A stretch of DNA of 64,000 nt. It comes from Piscicola geometra. Taxonomy: Eukaryota > Annelida > Clitellata > Hirudinida > Piscicolidae. Shown here piece by piece: positions 27,866 to 47,640 of the stretch. Location of the stretch: contig OX030964.1 in assembly GCA_943735955.1 (NCBI GenBank), forward strand, positions 7,218,997 through 7,282,996. Reading direction: 5' to 3'. Numbering within the stretch: the first letter of the stretch is position 1; every line of letters begins with the position of its first letter. The notes under the pieces were generated by a model. That model did no database searches and had not been told where the DNA came from. It saw only the letters and a program-made list of their open reading frames with translations. The translations under genes and the position numbers were made by a program.

Positions 27866-30359
27866 CAGTGCAATCAACCAATTAATTAAATACTTAATTT
27901 TTAACTTAATTAATTTGAAACGTGGAGTTCAAAAAGTCATTCAATCCTAATAAGATATGATGTAAAGGTCCAATTAGATCTCGACTAAGGATTACATCAA
28001 GGGTTATTTTTATTCCTAGTTTATTTTTCCCTTTAAAAGTTACTTAGACCACTGACTTCACAAAACAACTTTCTCAAAAGTGCCGGCTTTATCAAGTTTT
28101 AGCAAACATCGAGCCAGTTTATGTAGGCTGAAATTTCAATTGAAATAATTATATTCATATAAACAGCATCGATGTCACTTAGCAGAAAAAACTGTAGCAT
28201 TCGTCTTTACCTATTAAGGCGTCGAGAAACCGCAAAGTTTGCTTTCATCACCCCACCTTCATGGTATTTATATGTTTGCGACACCACAAAAAGTGCCAGA
28301 GTGGTTTTGAGTTTGGGGCTCATTTACATTTATACATGTGATATTTTATATATCACAATATCTACGTCTAGATTTATACATTCATTTCAAAGTCTACAGA
28401 TTATGTATGCGTTGACTCAAGTAGTTTTTAGAATACTTGCATGCTTTCGGTATGTTTAAATAATTCTATTTTCTAGCTAAAACAGATTGTAATTTAGGTA
28501 TAGTTGTATTTTAAGCCCTGCAAACTTTGTACATATAATTTTTAATTTTTGTTATAATTTTTACAGTTATCAACTTATTTCAAGCAAACATATATTTAAA
28601 AAAAACCGTCAAGATCAATCAATCAATTTTTGATAGAATAAACATCAAATTTAAAATTTATTTATTTTTATATACTAAAAACTCAATTAATTCAATATGT
28701 TTTAACTGGTGATTAATCTATACCTTATTTATTTATGACACAACGATGTCTTGGACACTTGACTTTGTCAAATAGTCGCTGATTCAACCGCAGGCACAGT
28801 GAAAAAACAGCTACTATTATGTTACTTTGAAGCATGTTTGAAGGGCAAAACCGTTTAATGATGCGCCTTTTACAGCTTCACAAGTATCCCATGAATAAAA
28901 TGAATTACTTTGAATGACTTTATGAATACTTTTTATTATTCATTTATTAATGACCTTATTTGTTTAATTAAATATAGTTTACTTTTATTATAACCAACAA
29001 AGAATATTTTATGACTGTGGCCTTTATCAATTAAGTTCCTGCAAGTGGAATAAATTCCGCTTTTTTTTCCTAATAGAATTTTTTTCTGTGACTGTGAATT
29101 TTTTAGAAAGCTTTGACGATATAAAAATGAATCGCCTATCATTATTAGATAAATACTTTGTAAAAATATATTAAAGCTTTGCTTTTTCAATTTCTAATAT
29201 TCTCAAACTATCTGTGCAAAACATTGGATGAATTAAAAAATATTTAAAAGCAGCTCTCGGTACTTGAAAAATAAATATATTAATCAACATTTTTATTTTT
29301 AATATTGAAATTTCATACGAACATTTACATATATAAATTTAAAGATATGTCTTTTAAAAACTCTGAAAAAAATACATTTGATTGCTGTTCATAAAGTCTC
29401 GCATTATTTGCTAATACTTAAAATAATTGACTGCATATTAGTTTATTATCATATTAAGGCATTAGATTCACAAGTGAGAGTGAAGTGTTTGAACACACAA
29501 GGGCTTAAGGCCATCAAAAGCTTCGAGTAGATTTTGTCGGCGTTGATTTCAAGATATATTTTGAGGGATCAAAGGGAGCGCTCTTAAGATTTCAGAATTA
29601 TGATTCAAATGTTCAAGTATGATTCAAGTACTTGAAAGATGAATAAATTTGAATATAGTTAACTTCAAAATCTGAAATATCTTTTGCATAAAAAATTGCA
29701 AAGCATTATGTAAATACAGGCTATTAATTCATATAAGTATTTGAGATATCAAAATTTGGAAGAAAAGGCATAAATAAAAATATATGTTACTTTATAATAG
29801 CTTTTTTCATCTCCTATTAATTAACCATCTGAGGTACCATGTTAGATTGTTTCAAGTTACTTCTTCCGAAATCATATAGAAAAAAGTAACTATTGATTTA
29901 TTATAGTTTTTCAATTTTTATTTTTAATACTTTGAAGTGATGTATTTGAAAAAATATGTGAAAATTATATTTTTTTTAACGCAATTGTTTTTTTAATAAA
30001 AATTTTAACTAAAGAAAAACTAATTTGCCATTCAGAAAAATAACAACGCCTTCTAAATAGGTCAGTGGCAAGTTTGCATACAAATATGTGAAAAGAATCC
30101 ATTCTAATTGCTAAACAGAACTGCCGCCACGCTTCTTTTCTTGGGGTCTTGATCCTGCTTTCAGTCCTTACCGAACATATCGCCAAAAATCTAAAGAAAC
30201 AAAATATTTTCGTCTTATAAAAAACCTTTATTAATTTAACATTTTAATATTTTATAATTTCATACAATTTTAAAGTTACTTTGATCATTTACTACTTCCA
30301 TATGTGTGGAATTAGCGAAGATTGACATAATAGTTTCTATAGAAAAAGTAAGAAGCATA
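27866..30359. other. Intergenic, no gene seen
   Basis: AT-rich. The only coding-like hint is a short Lys/Arg-rich minus-strand stretch at about 30110-30170 that could be an alternative last exon (DQDPKKRSVAAVLF then stop) of the gene at 30360-31921, with a poor acceptor. Otherwise nothing. Confidence 0.5.
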
Positions 30360-31740
30360 TCATACTGATAGTATGTCTTCGCCTTCGGAAACTGTGTCAG
30401 TGTCTTGACCTTCGTTTTGGAATATGCACGCTTCTGGGCAAACGTCGTTCAGCTGCATCAAAATCTCTTCACTGGCACTGGCTGGCAAATCGAGCGGTCT
30501 AATGAGATCTTTCTTTTTGCGGGGAGAGATTTTTGATGGTGGTTGAGCCGTCACCTAAAACAATATTAAAAGTTTAAATATATGGTCGATTTTTTAATAG
30601 GTTTAATTTTAAGAATTATACATTGATCTGTCATTTGTGTACCGTACGAGAAGATTTTTATACTTTTCCAATAAAATCAAACTTTATCTTACCTTTTTGC
30701 GCTTGCATTGATTCTCCTGTAAAAGCTGGCTGATCTTTGATTGGTTTTTTCCCCGCATTTTTATGTCAGTCTTCGCCATATTGTTTAAATCCTTTATTTG
30801 TTTATAGAAATTAATTAAAATATTAAAAAATAATAAAATTATTATATAAAAAATATTTTTAACTTCATAATAGTTAATCTTTAGTAAATGATAAACATTT
30901 CCTATATTATATTATTTTCCAGCCTTGGCAAATTTTTATTTGTTTTAAACATTTGAACAGTGCCTCATACCGATTTCATCTCCTCATTTTCGGATCCTGT
31001 GTCAGTATCTGAGCCCTCTTTTTGGAATATGCAGGCATCTGGACAAACTTTTCTCAGTTCCTCCAAGACCTCCTCCCTGTCGAGGGGTGGCAACTCGAGT
31101 GGTTTTTTGGGAGTTTTCTTTTTGTTATGCTGGTGCTTATTGGAGAGGATTTCAGATAGTGGTTGGCCAGGCAACTGAAATGATTATAAAATACACATAA
31201 TAATAATAATAAATATAGTTGATAATAAACTATCACTGGTGCACTATACAGAGATTTTAAGAAGTATCTAACTTTCTTGCGCTCCAATTGTTTCTCTGGT
31301 TTAGACTGGCTGGTCTTTGATGGTTTTTTGCACCTCATTTTACTAGCAGACTTTAATACATTTTTTGGAGCCTTAAATTTTTCAAGAAAATAATTAAAAT
31401 ATTAAATATAATTTTATAAAATGCCTTTAACAAAATTTTGAATTTAATTATAGGTAATATTGAATAAATTTTAGAATGTGATATATTCCCTTATTTTCTA
31501 ACTTAAAATTTTGTTAAATGTATTAAAATAGTGCAACATACTGATGTCCCATCCTCATTCTCTGATCCTGTGTCAGTATCTGAGCCCTCCTTTTGCAATA
31601 TGCAGGCTTCTGGGAAAACTGCTTTCAGACGTGCAAATACATCTTCTTTGTCGAGGGGCGCTAAAGTAACTTTTTTTTTACTTTTCGAACGCTGAAATTA
31701 GTGAAAGAGAATTTCTGATAAGGGTTGACCCGGCACCTAA
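30360..31740 (-). repeat. Tandem duplication of a two-exon unit (about 600 bp)
   Basis: Three related units with acidic-exon ends at 31542, 30971 and 30363, i.e. spaced 571 and 608 bp. Similarity covers the basic exon, intron edges and acidic exon. The first unit has only the acidic exon plus a decayed 5' part. Confidence 0.85.
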
Positions 31741-31921
31741 AACATTAGATAATATTAAAATGCAAATTTATTTCTAGGCGTTTGTCTAGTTACTAGACTC
31801 TAGTATAAAATATATTATTAAAATAGATATGACTGTTCCACTGTACAAAGGAGAAGATAACACTAGCCTTGATAGTCTTTGGAGGACTATCGTGCCACAG
31901 CATATCATCATCTTCCATCAT
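30360..31921 (-). CDS. Unknown protein made of tandemly duplicated exons with SDTD acidic motifs
   Basis: Six exons, all phase 0: 31868-31921, 31542-31691, 31273-31371, 30971-31174, 30693-30791, 30360-30554; about 266 residues. Exon 1 reads MMEDDDMLWHDSPPKTIK. Then comes an acidic exon, followed by two basic/acidic exon pairs. The basic exons (both 33 codons) end ERKK or KRKK. The acidic exons share a Pro-Leu-(D/N) block, then VCPDACIFQKEG and SDTDTGSENEE (third copy QDTDTVSEGED). The SDTD-acidic pattern looks like a CK2 phosphorylation site of the type found in MDC1. Basic stretches could be nuclear targeting signals. Intron 1 needs a GC donor (AAG|GCTAGT), since the nearby GT leads to a stop. 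The final TGA coincides with the position where the other copies have a GTATG donor. No family recognised. Confidence 0.65.
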
Positions 31922-32372
31922 TTTTTAAATAATTTTTGTTTGAAATAATATGAAAAGTATTTAAAATATGAAATGATTGTTGTTAATTTTATAAATTCAC
32001 TTTTAATGCTGGTGAATTTTAAAGCACAGAATCACAAACTTTCAATTTAAATACATACATATTTTGTGTCTATGTATATTCAAACTTTTAGCGCCTATTA
32101 ATTTGATGATAAATTCACTATCTCTAAGTAAATATAATCTATATTATATTGATGTTTATTAATTAGATTTAAATAAGAAATAATAAGCTAACTTAATTTT
32201 AATTTTCAGAAAGGTAAGCCAATATCTCAGAAAGTGATTATTTCACCTTGAAATCCATAGCTTGAATTTTTACAATTGCTTTCTAGTTTAATTTGTAAAG
32301 GCATTTATAAAAGTTTAAATAGATACGAAAATATAAAACTATTCAATTAAAATAAAAATGTTTCAGAATCGG
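31922..32372. promoter_or_regulatory. Head-to-head intergenic region, possible bidirectional promoter
   Basis: About 450 bp separate the ATG of the minus-strand SDTD gene from the first recognised RACGAP1 exon. AT-rich with no evident TATA or CpG feature. A shared promoter is inferred only from geometry; RACGAP1 may have more upstream exons. Confidence 0.3.
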
Positions 32373-39297
<6,925 letters not shown>

Positions 39298-39298
39298 T

Positions 39299-39312
39299 GC
39301 TACTACCACTTT

Positions 39313-39351
<39 letters not shown>

Positions 39352-39468
39352 CACTACTACTACCACTACTACTACTACTAATACTACCACTTCTACTACT
39401 ACTACTACTACTACTACTTCCACTACTACTACTAATACTACCACTTCTACTACTACTACTACTACCAC

Positions 39469-39501
<33 letters not shown>

Positions 39502-39527
39502 GACTACTACTACTGACTACTACTACC

Positions 39528-39571
<44 letters not shown>

Positions 39572-39600
39572 TACTACTACTACTACTACTTCTACTACTA
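39299..39600. repeat. (TAC)n in RACGAP1 3' UTR
   Basis: About 100 units of CTA/TAC starting at the stop codon, with CCA, TTC and AAT variants. Reverse complement in type of the intron 16 array. Confidence 0.95.
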
Positions 39601-42417
39601 CGTTATGCACTACTATATTTATGACTTATTGGCGTATTATTTATAGATAACACTTAGTCTTTTCGTAATCATTGTCTTTAAGTATTTTCAAAACTAAATC
39701 ATTGAACATTTTACGCTTAAAAGTTAATATGTTTATAGCACATTATTTTTATATTGCTTTTATATGTAATATTCGTACCTCCCTAATCATCAGACTTTTT
39801 TTTTCTTTTTTTGTATATTAAAATATTTTTTTATAAATAATAAGTGCTTTAGTGGATTTATCTCTTAATAAAACTAAAATACTTTGAAGGTATTTAAATT
39901 AACTACATTGGTGTAAAATTGTCTCAATATTCTGTTTGCGTTTAATAAATATGTTGGTCTCTTCAATTTTTAAATCTATAAATTAAATTTATATATTTAT
40001 ATTTTAAAATTTGTATTTATATGTATTTAAATTATTTTACAATTCTTTTTCTTTCTATCTTTTAACTAAGTATCCGTTTATCCATCCATCATCGATTCGT
40101 TGTCACCATGGAAACGTCTTTAAAAGGATGCTGATAGAATCTATTATTTTTATTATTATGCTTTTATATTTTAATTGAAAAATATAGTTTTGGTAATGCT
40201 GACTTTGTTTAAAGAAAGCAAACCAATTTTTACAATTTTATCTCTAAAACTTCTTTTTTCTTAGATTAACAAGTTTTTCCCCTTATTTTTTATATTTAAT
40301 ATTCAATGTTATTTTTTTCTACATAAAAACACTCATTTTTATAACTCGAAAAAAATTGAGCTTTTTATTTTTAGATTTAATAACCTTCCCTGGAGTGGCA
40401 TTTGAAATTATGGCCATTTTTTATTAATAAACATTTTTATTCTAAAGTAGATAGACATATTCAATGATAATTACTTTTCTAGGAACGTAATTCCAGCAAA
40501 TATTCCTACTGTTTTGCTTGTACGTGGAAAAAACTTTTTAACAAATATTTTTAATTATTTAATAAACAAATATGAATATTTTAAACCAATTGATGTTTTA
40601 TTAAAAAAAGGAAATTTGTTCTAATTAAAGACAAATAATTAAGTTTTCTAATTTAAAAATCAAAACTGTCAAAAAAAGTAGGAAAAATTGAACGAAACTT
40701 TGAACGGGTGAGAAAAAGTACTTATTAATGCATGGATGAGTGGAGTGGCGATGATGATAAATGATGATTGTGTTGATGGATTTTTGATTTCACCATCGGA
40801 GGATTTTGGGCTTTATATGAATCTTTAATCGACGTCATCAAAATAAAAATGCAACACTGCACCCATGAAATGTATGACTTGTGCACGTCTATAGAAAGTA
40901 TTCATTCCGCACAAAATATGGAACTTTTTTCCTCCATGTCGATATGCTCTTTGATTATACATGGAGTATCTTGGGGCCTCCATTTGGATCCGAATGCCAA
41001 TTCAAGGGTAGTTTAATAAATTGAGATCGGGTGTGTGGTTCGGTTATTTCTACATGTTCTGTACGTTCATAAAAATATAATAAAAATCATTTTTATTATT
41101 TTATTCGGTAATTCAAAAAATTGTAATGATAATGATGAAGCAGTGAAATTGATGATAACGCTGACTATGATGATATAGAATGTGGCATTGATAAATGTTT
41201 GTTGAGAATGTTATCTACACGATATAGAGAAAACGATCATGTTGAAAAATCACCATAGGCGAAATATATCGGAGTGGATTGATGGATGAGTGACTGAGTG
41301 GGTATTTCGAGACGGATGGTTTGTTGTTTGAATGTGTAATGATTGAAGCTAAAAAGAGTTGTGAAAGCATTTTAAAATTCAATCTTGAAAAGGACCTTGG
41401 TGTGTTTGTGTGTGTTTAAATTAGTTTTTTCTGCATGGTGCCACCAGCACACCAAGTTGGCTTTTATGCTTTTATCATGTTGATATACTTTAAGTGGTAA
41501 TATTTACTCATTTGCAATTTAAAAAAACTCTATTTATTGATTCTATTTCTACCCCTTCTTTAAATTTTTTTGTCCTGGTCAAAATTTAAAATAACTAATA
41601 AATAATGCGTGAACTATGCTTTAAACGATTTTCCTGATTTTCAGGCCTTACGCGAAGTTCCAGTTACGCGTTGGGACGGAAGAATATACAAATATGTATG
41701 AAAGTATTCAAGTATCCTATTCCTGTGTAAGATGTTCTATGGAAATCTCTACATACAATACATACATTCAAAGCAAAATACCTTTTGGCTGTATAGAAGG
41801 CACCAAAGGTCGCTACCGTCAAGCATTATCATCGTACCGAGCAGCATCTTTTGACATTTAAGCACAACATTTATATAAAAGCAAAATTATAGTTGCAAAC
41901 AAATATGGTAAAATATGTAGATTCATGTTATACTTGTTATCGGAATTGTATCGATGGAAAGATTGCATGAATATTTTGAAAGTTAGAATGTTGAGGATGT
42001 GAAAAATAATACGTTTTTATGAATTAAATCTGTTTTTAGATATATACTTGAATTATCGGTGAGTATACAACTATATGAATTTCATTAAAAATTAAGTATT
42101 TCCCAAAACATTAAACTTAGTATTAAAACTGCACTTGAATCTAATTTTCTACTTATAAGAATAATGTAGAGTGTTCAACAGAGGAAAGTTTTTTATTGGC
42201 TTGCAATCGTGGGAATCTACAAAAGGACGTTAGATTTATCGAAGAGTTAATTTGGGTTTTGGCGCACGTAGAGATAAAACGAGCAGCAAAACGAAAAAGA
42301 AATATTTTTTTGAAACAAAGTTGAGAAACAAAATATTTTTTCTGAATTACTTTTACATTAAAGTTAAGTTTCAAGTTATGAAAAATTAAAGAAACTATTT
42401 TTATTTTTATCTATAAA
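39601..42417. other. Intergenic, no gene seen
   Basis: RACGAP1 3' UTR to about 39.9 kb, then AT-rich sequence. Slightly GC-richer islands near 40.8-41.0 kb and 41.6-41.8 kb show no conserved coding block; they could be 5' UTR or regulatory sequence of the gene at 42418. Confidence 0.5.
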
Positions 42418-45400
42418 ATGGATATATTCAACGTTAGAGCTGGCTTCTTTATTCATTCTCTGTTGCAAACCCATATCGACTTCAATGTCAATGAGTTGAT
42501 AAACAATGACACAATTGACAACAAAAACTTTTCTGACAATAGCAACAGCACTCATAGCTCAATTAATGAGCAGACACCCACTTCCACAATCCTAACACCT
42601 GCCAACAACGACAACACATCTGACAACAACCTTCTTCACAGCACCTCTTCAACAACACTAAACAACCACACGACCACTGCAAACATCATTTTCCCACCAA
42701 CGACCACCGAGGAAATGAACGTCGGTTCGCTCAAACTCTACGATGATTACATCGATTCAACGCAACTCTCGAGCAATCAGACCTCAACCACCAGTTCTCC
42801 ACCGTCTCCAGGGGCATTGAGCGTCGTCGAGATCTGCATCATCATCGTCATCCTTGGAGTTTGGGTGCTTACGCTTTTCACGTTCATTCACAAATGGAGA
42901 CATATTCGAATTCTACAACCAAGGGAGCCACGCTTCAAACATGCTCCGAAAAATTTGGAAAATATAAAAATTGTACAACGACCTAATGACTCCATAATCT
43001 ACAAGAACTATACCAAGCAGATGTCTGATTCAATGCAGGTTTCTGTACTATTCGTGATTTAAAAAATTTATTGATAAATCCTATTGTCAGCTTTATTGCT
43101 AAGTATTTATTACTATAAACCTTGATTTTTATCCTCATCGATCGATATTATATTGTTCATACAAAATATCTTGGATTTTCGAGTAAATATTTTTGTCTTT
43201 TTTATGTTTATTTGATTTGCATATCTTTTGTTTGTTTTATTTTGGTTTTCATCTTCTTTATCTTTTCGCTCCTACATTTAAAAGCCGCTTCTTTATTAGT
43301 TATCGGATATACTTTTTTAAATAGGGTTTTTATTTTTTGGAGAGTATATTAATTTTAATGCTTTCATTAGAATAAGACCACTTTTTTTATTCAACTATTA
43401 CTTATTATTTTTTAAAAAACTTTCATTTAATTTTTACATTTTTGTTTATATTTATGCTTCTTTTAGAGCGAATTTACATTACAGAGAATATTTAAATAAG
43501 CATCGACAAAAATGTCAAGAGATTTTATTTTATATCCATTTTGAGCAAATTAAATTAGAAAAATTGAAATAATTTACATTTATAGTGTCTTATATTATAT
43601 ATAACTTTCATTTATAATTTTAAAAATAGGAATATTAGGGTTTAAATAGGTATACTTAAAACTGTATTATGATTTTTTATATTTAAATAAATAATTCTAT
43701 AAATTAAGTTAAATCAAGTATTCAAATGCATGAGTCTTGATGGATTCTGAAACTTGTACCTTAAGCTAACATTGAACCCTTGGGTGAAGCAAACTCGTCA
43801 TTTCTACCTTTACTTTGTAGCTTTGATTTATTGTTTTTTTCAATTATCCTTTTAATTTTTCAATTTATAAATTCAAAAAAATTCTTCAGTTTTTACTTTT
43901 CCTTAAGCCTGTTTTGGAAAGTGGTTTCTAGCTTCTTTGAAGCTAGCTCTTCACGAACTTTACAATAGAATCAGTTTTTCTTTTAAGCTTAATAAAAATT
44001 GGTCACATAACTCTTTTATAAAATGAAAAAAATATAATTTCAATGATTTATTTTCAAGTTATAATCTTTGTTATTATTATTTTAAAGTAAATACATTTAT
44101 TGATACGTTTCTTTAATTAGTAAATAAAAAACATCGATTCACAATTAAAAAATCTTTATAAAGATTGAGCAAATAGTGAGAAAAAAATATTTCAAAAAAT
44201 GTTTTTTTATTATTAATATTTATAGACATTTATGAAAACACTTTTCAGAAAATATACCTTTCATTCATGAAAAAGTAATATAGGTGTTGCTCAATATATT
44301 TGTATTCATTCAGAAATTTCATTATTCTTTATTTTTTATTTCCATATAAATATATCATAAGTATTTTAATATTATATAATATAAAAAATATTATTTATAA
44401 ATATAAAATATAAACTAAATTTAAAAAGAGGAAAAATGACTTGAATATTTGTATAAAGATAACTTAGCAAGACTATATAAAGAAAATGGAAATATACTCA
44501 TAATAGAAACAAATTATAGTAAAATAAGCTTAAAAATTAAAATATTGAAAAAAAGTTATAATCAAATAAATACGACAATGCATGGAAAAGATATTACAAA
44601 AATTAGTTTTTTTAACTTTAGTAAAAAAGATAAAAACTTAATAAAAAACTTATTTAGCAAAAGAATATAAAAAGTGTTGTTGCAATGTAGGTATGCAGGT
44701 GTGCAAATTATCGATGTGAAAACTTAAAAATATTTGTACCCTTTTTGTAATGACCTTACTATATTATTTATACATTTGACAAAATATCTTTTTTATTCGA
44801 ATTTATTTATGTCTAAAATATGCTTAATTTTGAAATCGTGAATAGTTATAAAAATAGGATGTGAGGTATAGAATTTTTATTCAAAATCATTGAGATTCCA
44901 CGAACTAAATGGTGCATAATTAAAAGCATTTTATGAAATTCGTGCCTCATCTTATAATTTATAGATGCATATTATCACACTAAAGTTTGGATAGCGTAAA
45001 TGATCTATTTTTAGTTTAAGTATTATTTCAGAGTTTTTAAGTCTAAATTTCGTATAATAAATGTGTTTTTAATATATTAATAGTTCTTCTTAACATATTG
45101 ATACCGGTGAGACATTTCAAGAAGTTGGTACTCAAAGTTCAAGTGAATTCTCATTCCTTTTGACGGATTTAAAAATACTTTTAAACTTTTTTTCTTCATC
45201 GAATTGAAAATGTATTCTTACGTTTCAAATTTTTCGTGAAATCCAAAGTGTTTTTGAAAACGAAGAAGAAAAAAATGTTGAAAAAAATTTATATAAGAAA
45301 TAATATCCAAATATAACTTGTTAATACCAAACAACGCTAAACTATCGATTAGTATTAAGCTTGATAAAAACTAGAATGGTATCATATAATATATCGAGTT

Positions 45401-47640
45401 CATTGTAAAATGTAGAGGTGGATCCAGAGAGGGTACAGGAGGGGGGCACAAAGATTGTGATGATGTGCAGCCAGATATCAGCACACATTTTACTTTTTTC
45501 ACTTTCGATTACTCACATGTTGTAACACTTTTTTCATACATATCCTCCCCAACTCTCATAACATTTAGTTTAGTTAGTTTCACAAAAAACACGATAAAAA
45601 TACTTCAACTAATGGGGGGGGGGGCATGTTCTCCCAATGCTCCCCTCTTCTCTGGATTCACGCCTGCAATGTACAAGATTTGTATTCTTTTACGAATATA
45701 TTTATAACTAGTTTTATGATAAATGATTTGAAAAAACATAATCATTAATTTCGTTTTTGTGTTTCAAAATAAATAAATAAATAAATCATTCTGTTTAAAA
45801 GTAGTTCGACACTCAAGGGAAAAGTTCAAGTTGAAATTAATAGACGCCATTATGTAATGCATGACATAGTAAGAAGTTGCATTGAAAAAACAGGAATTTT
45901 AAAATTTATTATATCGATGTTTTCAAGTTCAGCAAAACTAATTGAACAAAAAAGAAAATTTAGACATTTAAAAAAAGGCATAAGGCGTAACCGGCATTGC
46001 GATTAATTTCAAATGTTTGAAAAAAATATAATTAAATAACTCATAATAAATCATTTTTGAAAAATTATTTTAAAGAAAAAAATAGTTTTGAAACATAACT
46101 TGTTTCTTGATAAAAGTGTAATGCCAAGATGTGGATGACAATCTCACGTAGATTCACACCATAAAAATAGATTGAACGCCATTAATATTGATCCGGAGCT
46201 TTATTCTTACTGCAAATGCGTTGAAATTATATTTATTTTTGGGATTTACTAGATATTTATTAAGCTTTATTTTGAAAAAATTGCAAATTTCATTTTTGAA
46301 AAACTAAAGTAGTTTTAAAAAATTCAAATTAATTGATTTAAAAATTATAAAAGTAGCAGAAAACAATGAAACAATTTGTTTTGTAAGCTAAACTTTATGC
46401 AGAAATATCAAAATAAACCGAAAACGCAATAAACTTTCTTGTTATCACGCTAAGCAATATCGTTAGCAAAATAAAATATTTAAATTAAAACAATAAAAAC
46501 ATTCAGATAAAATATTTGCATATAAAAGTTAGACGTTTGAAATGTTATTTTTAAAGTTACAAAAATTTGAGTTATATAATTTTTAAAATTTTTATTTTAA
46601 TGCATTGTAATTCAAGGAGGAATTAAAAAATATTGAAATTGAAAAAACTATTAACGCTATCATCATTTCAAACAGTTTTTTTAATAATTAGTTTGTTGCT
46701 TAAATAATAAAAAAAGTATTTATTTTTTAAAATTTACCATTTTCTCAGAACATTTCGGTAAATTTTCTTCCTACACATGTGTTTGGAATTTGAAAAACGC
46801 CTAAATTTAGTTACAAATACAGTTGTGTAATTTAATTTTTATGGAAGTTTTAAAATCCCCAGTGCTTAAAAGCATTTGACTGCAGCTGAAACGTTTAACG
46901 TAAACTATCCTCCACTGAAATTATGCTCCAGGCTTTCCTAATTTTATTCACCTTTTAAAGTTTTATTTTAGAAAACTTTACTCATGTTTTTTTTAAATGG
47001 TTTTAAGATTATGAAATGCACTAACACTACAACATTCAATATCCGAATCCGCTACTTAATTTATACTTAGAAAATATGTTTTCCAAACATACTTTGTAAA
47101 TCCCAGGTATATGTCTGGTATACTGTCATGTCCCACAAAGCCATTTATCGTAAAACATTTTAATTCAGAAAATTGTCTTTTCTCTTGAAAATTAATTAAA
47201 CGAACTTTAAAATTTAATTTAAAAATAAAACGAATGAATGAAACTCAAGACATCAAGAAAAACCAACAATAAAAAAGCAACAGATAAGTAGATTGGTATT
47301 CAGAATAAAACTTTTATGATGATTTAAATTAATGACATCCTAAAATGTCACTTTGAAATGTGAAAAACAGTTTTTAAAATGGTTTCGTGGAAAAATTGCA
47401 TACATTAAATTTTTTTCTCAACTTTGTTTTGCTAACATATAAAAGTTTTTATTAAACCCCTTATATACAAATTCACAGCTTCACTTAAATTCTTCAACTA
47501 CTCCAGGCTCGCCAGAAAAAACTAGATTGTCTACAGCAGCCAGCGAAAACTCGGAAACAAAGGCACACACACCCATACAAGCAGAGATACAGCCTCTCTC
47601 GCAGCAATCAGTTCGTAAAACCATTCTTGAAGCTTTGTGA
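42418..47640 (+). CDS. Single-pass membrane protein, mucin-like ectodomain (unrecognised)
   Basis: Exon 42418-43038 encodes 207 residues: an Asn/Ser/Thr-rich N-terminal region with many N-glycosylation sites, then a transmembrane helix at about residues 140-162 (VEICIIIVILGVWVLTLF) and a basic juxtamembrane segment (HKWRHIRILQPREPRF). It ends IYKNYTKQMSDSMQ at a consensus-like donor (CAG|GTTTCT), phase 0; reading on stops after VSVLFVI. An exon at 47479-47640 joins in phase 0 and adds 53 polar residues (LHLNSSTTPGSPEKTR ... RKTILEAL, stop), giving about 260 residues. No N-terminal signal peptide is clear, so a signal-anchor topology or a missing 5' exon is possible. The exon join across a 4.4-kb intron is inferred. 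No family recognised. Confidence 0.5.
43039..47478. other. Large AT-rich intron (inferred)
   Basis: Apart from the hAT-like element, nothing coding was recognised. Short Lys/Asn-rich frames such as 44449-44670 look like base-composition artefacts. Confidence 0.4.
45411..45672. mobile_element. Possible non-autonomous hAT-like element
   Basis: About 260 bp bounded by imperfect inverted ends: TAGAGGTGGATCCAGAGAGG on the left and, read inward from the right, CAGGCGTGAATCCAGAGAAG. Next to the ends are G-rich stretches (GGAGGGGGG and GGGGGGGGGC). GNGGATCCAGGG ends followed by G runs are typical of hAT-type MITEs, from memory. No 8-bp target duplication is obvious. Lies in the large intron of the gene above. 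Confidence 0.4.

Noticed and set aside
26657..29190. Several 60-95 residue frames rich in Phe, Ile, Lys and Asn
   Set aside because: Expected from AT-rich sequence; no conserved motif or splice partner.
45465..45707. 80-residue plus frame
   Set aside because: Lies mostly within the hAT-like element and has no protein features.
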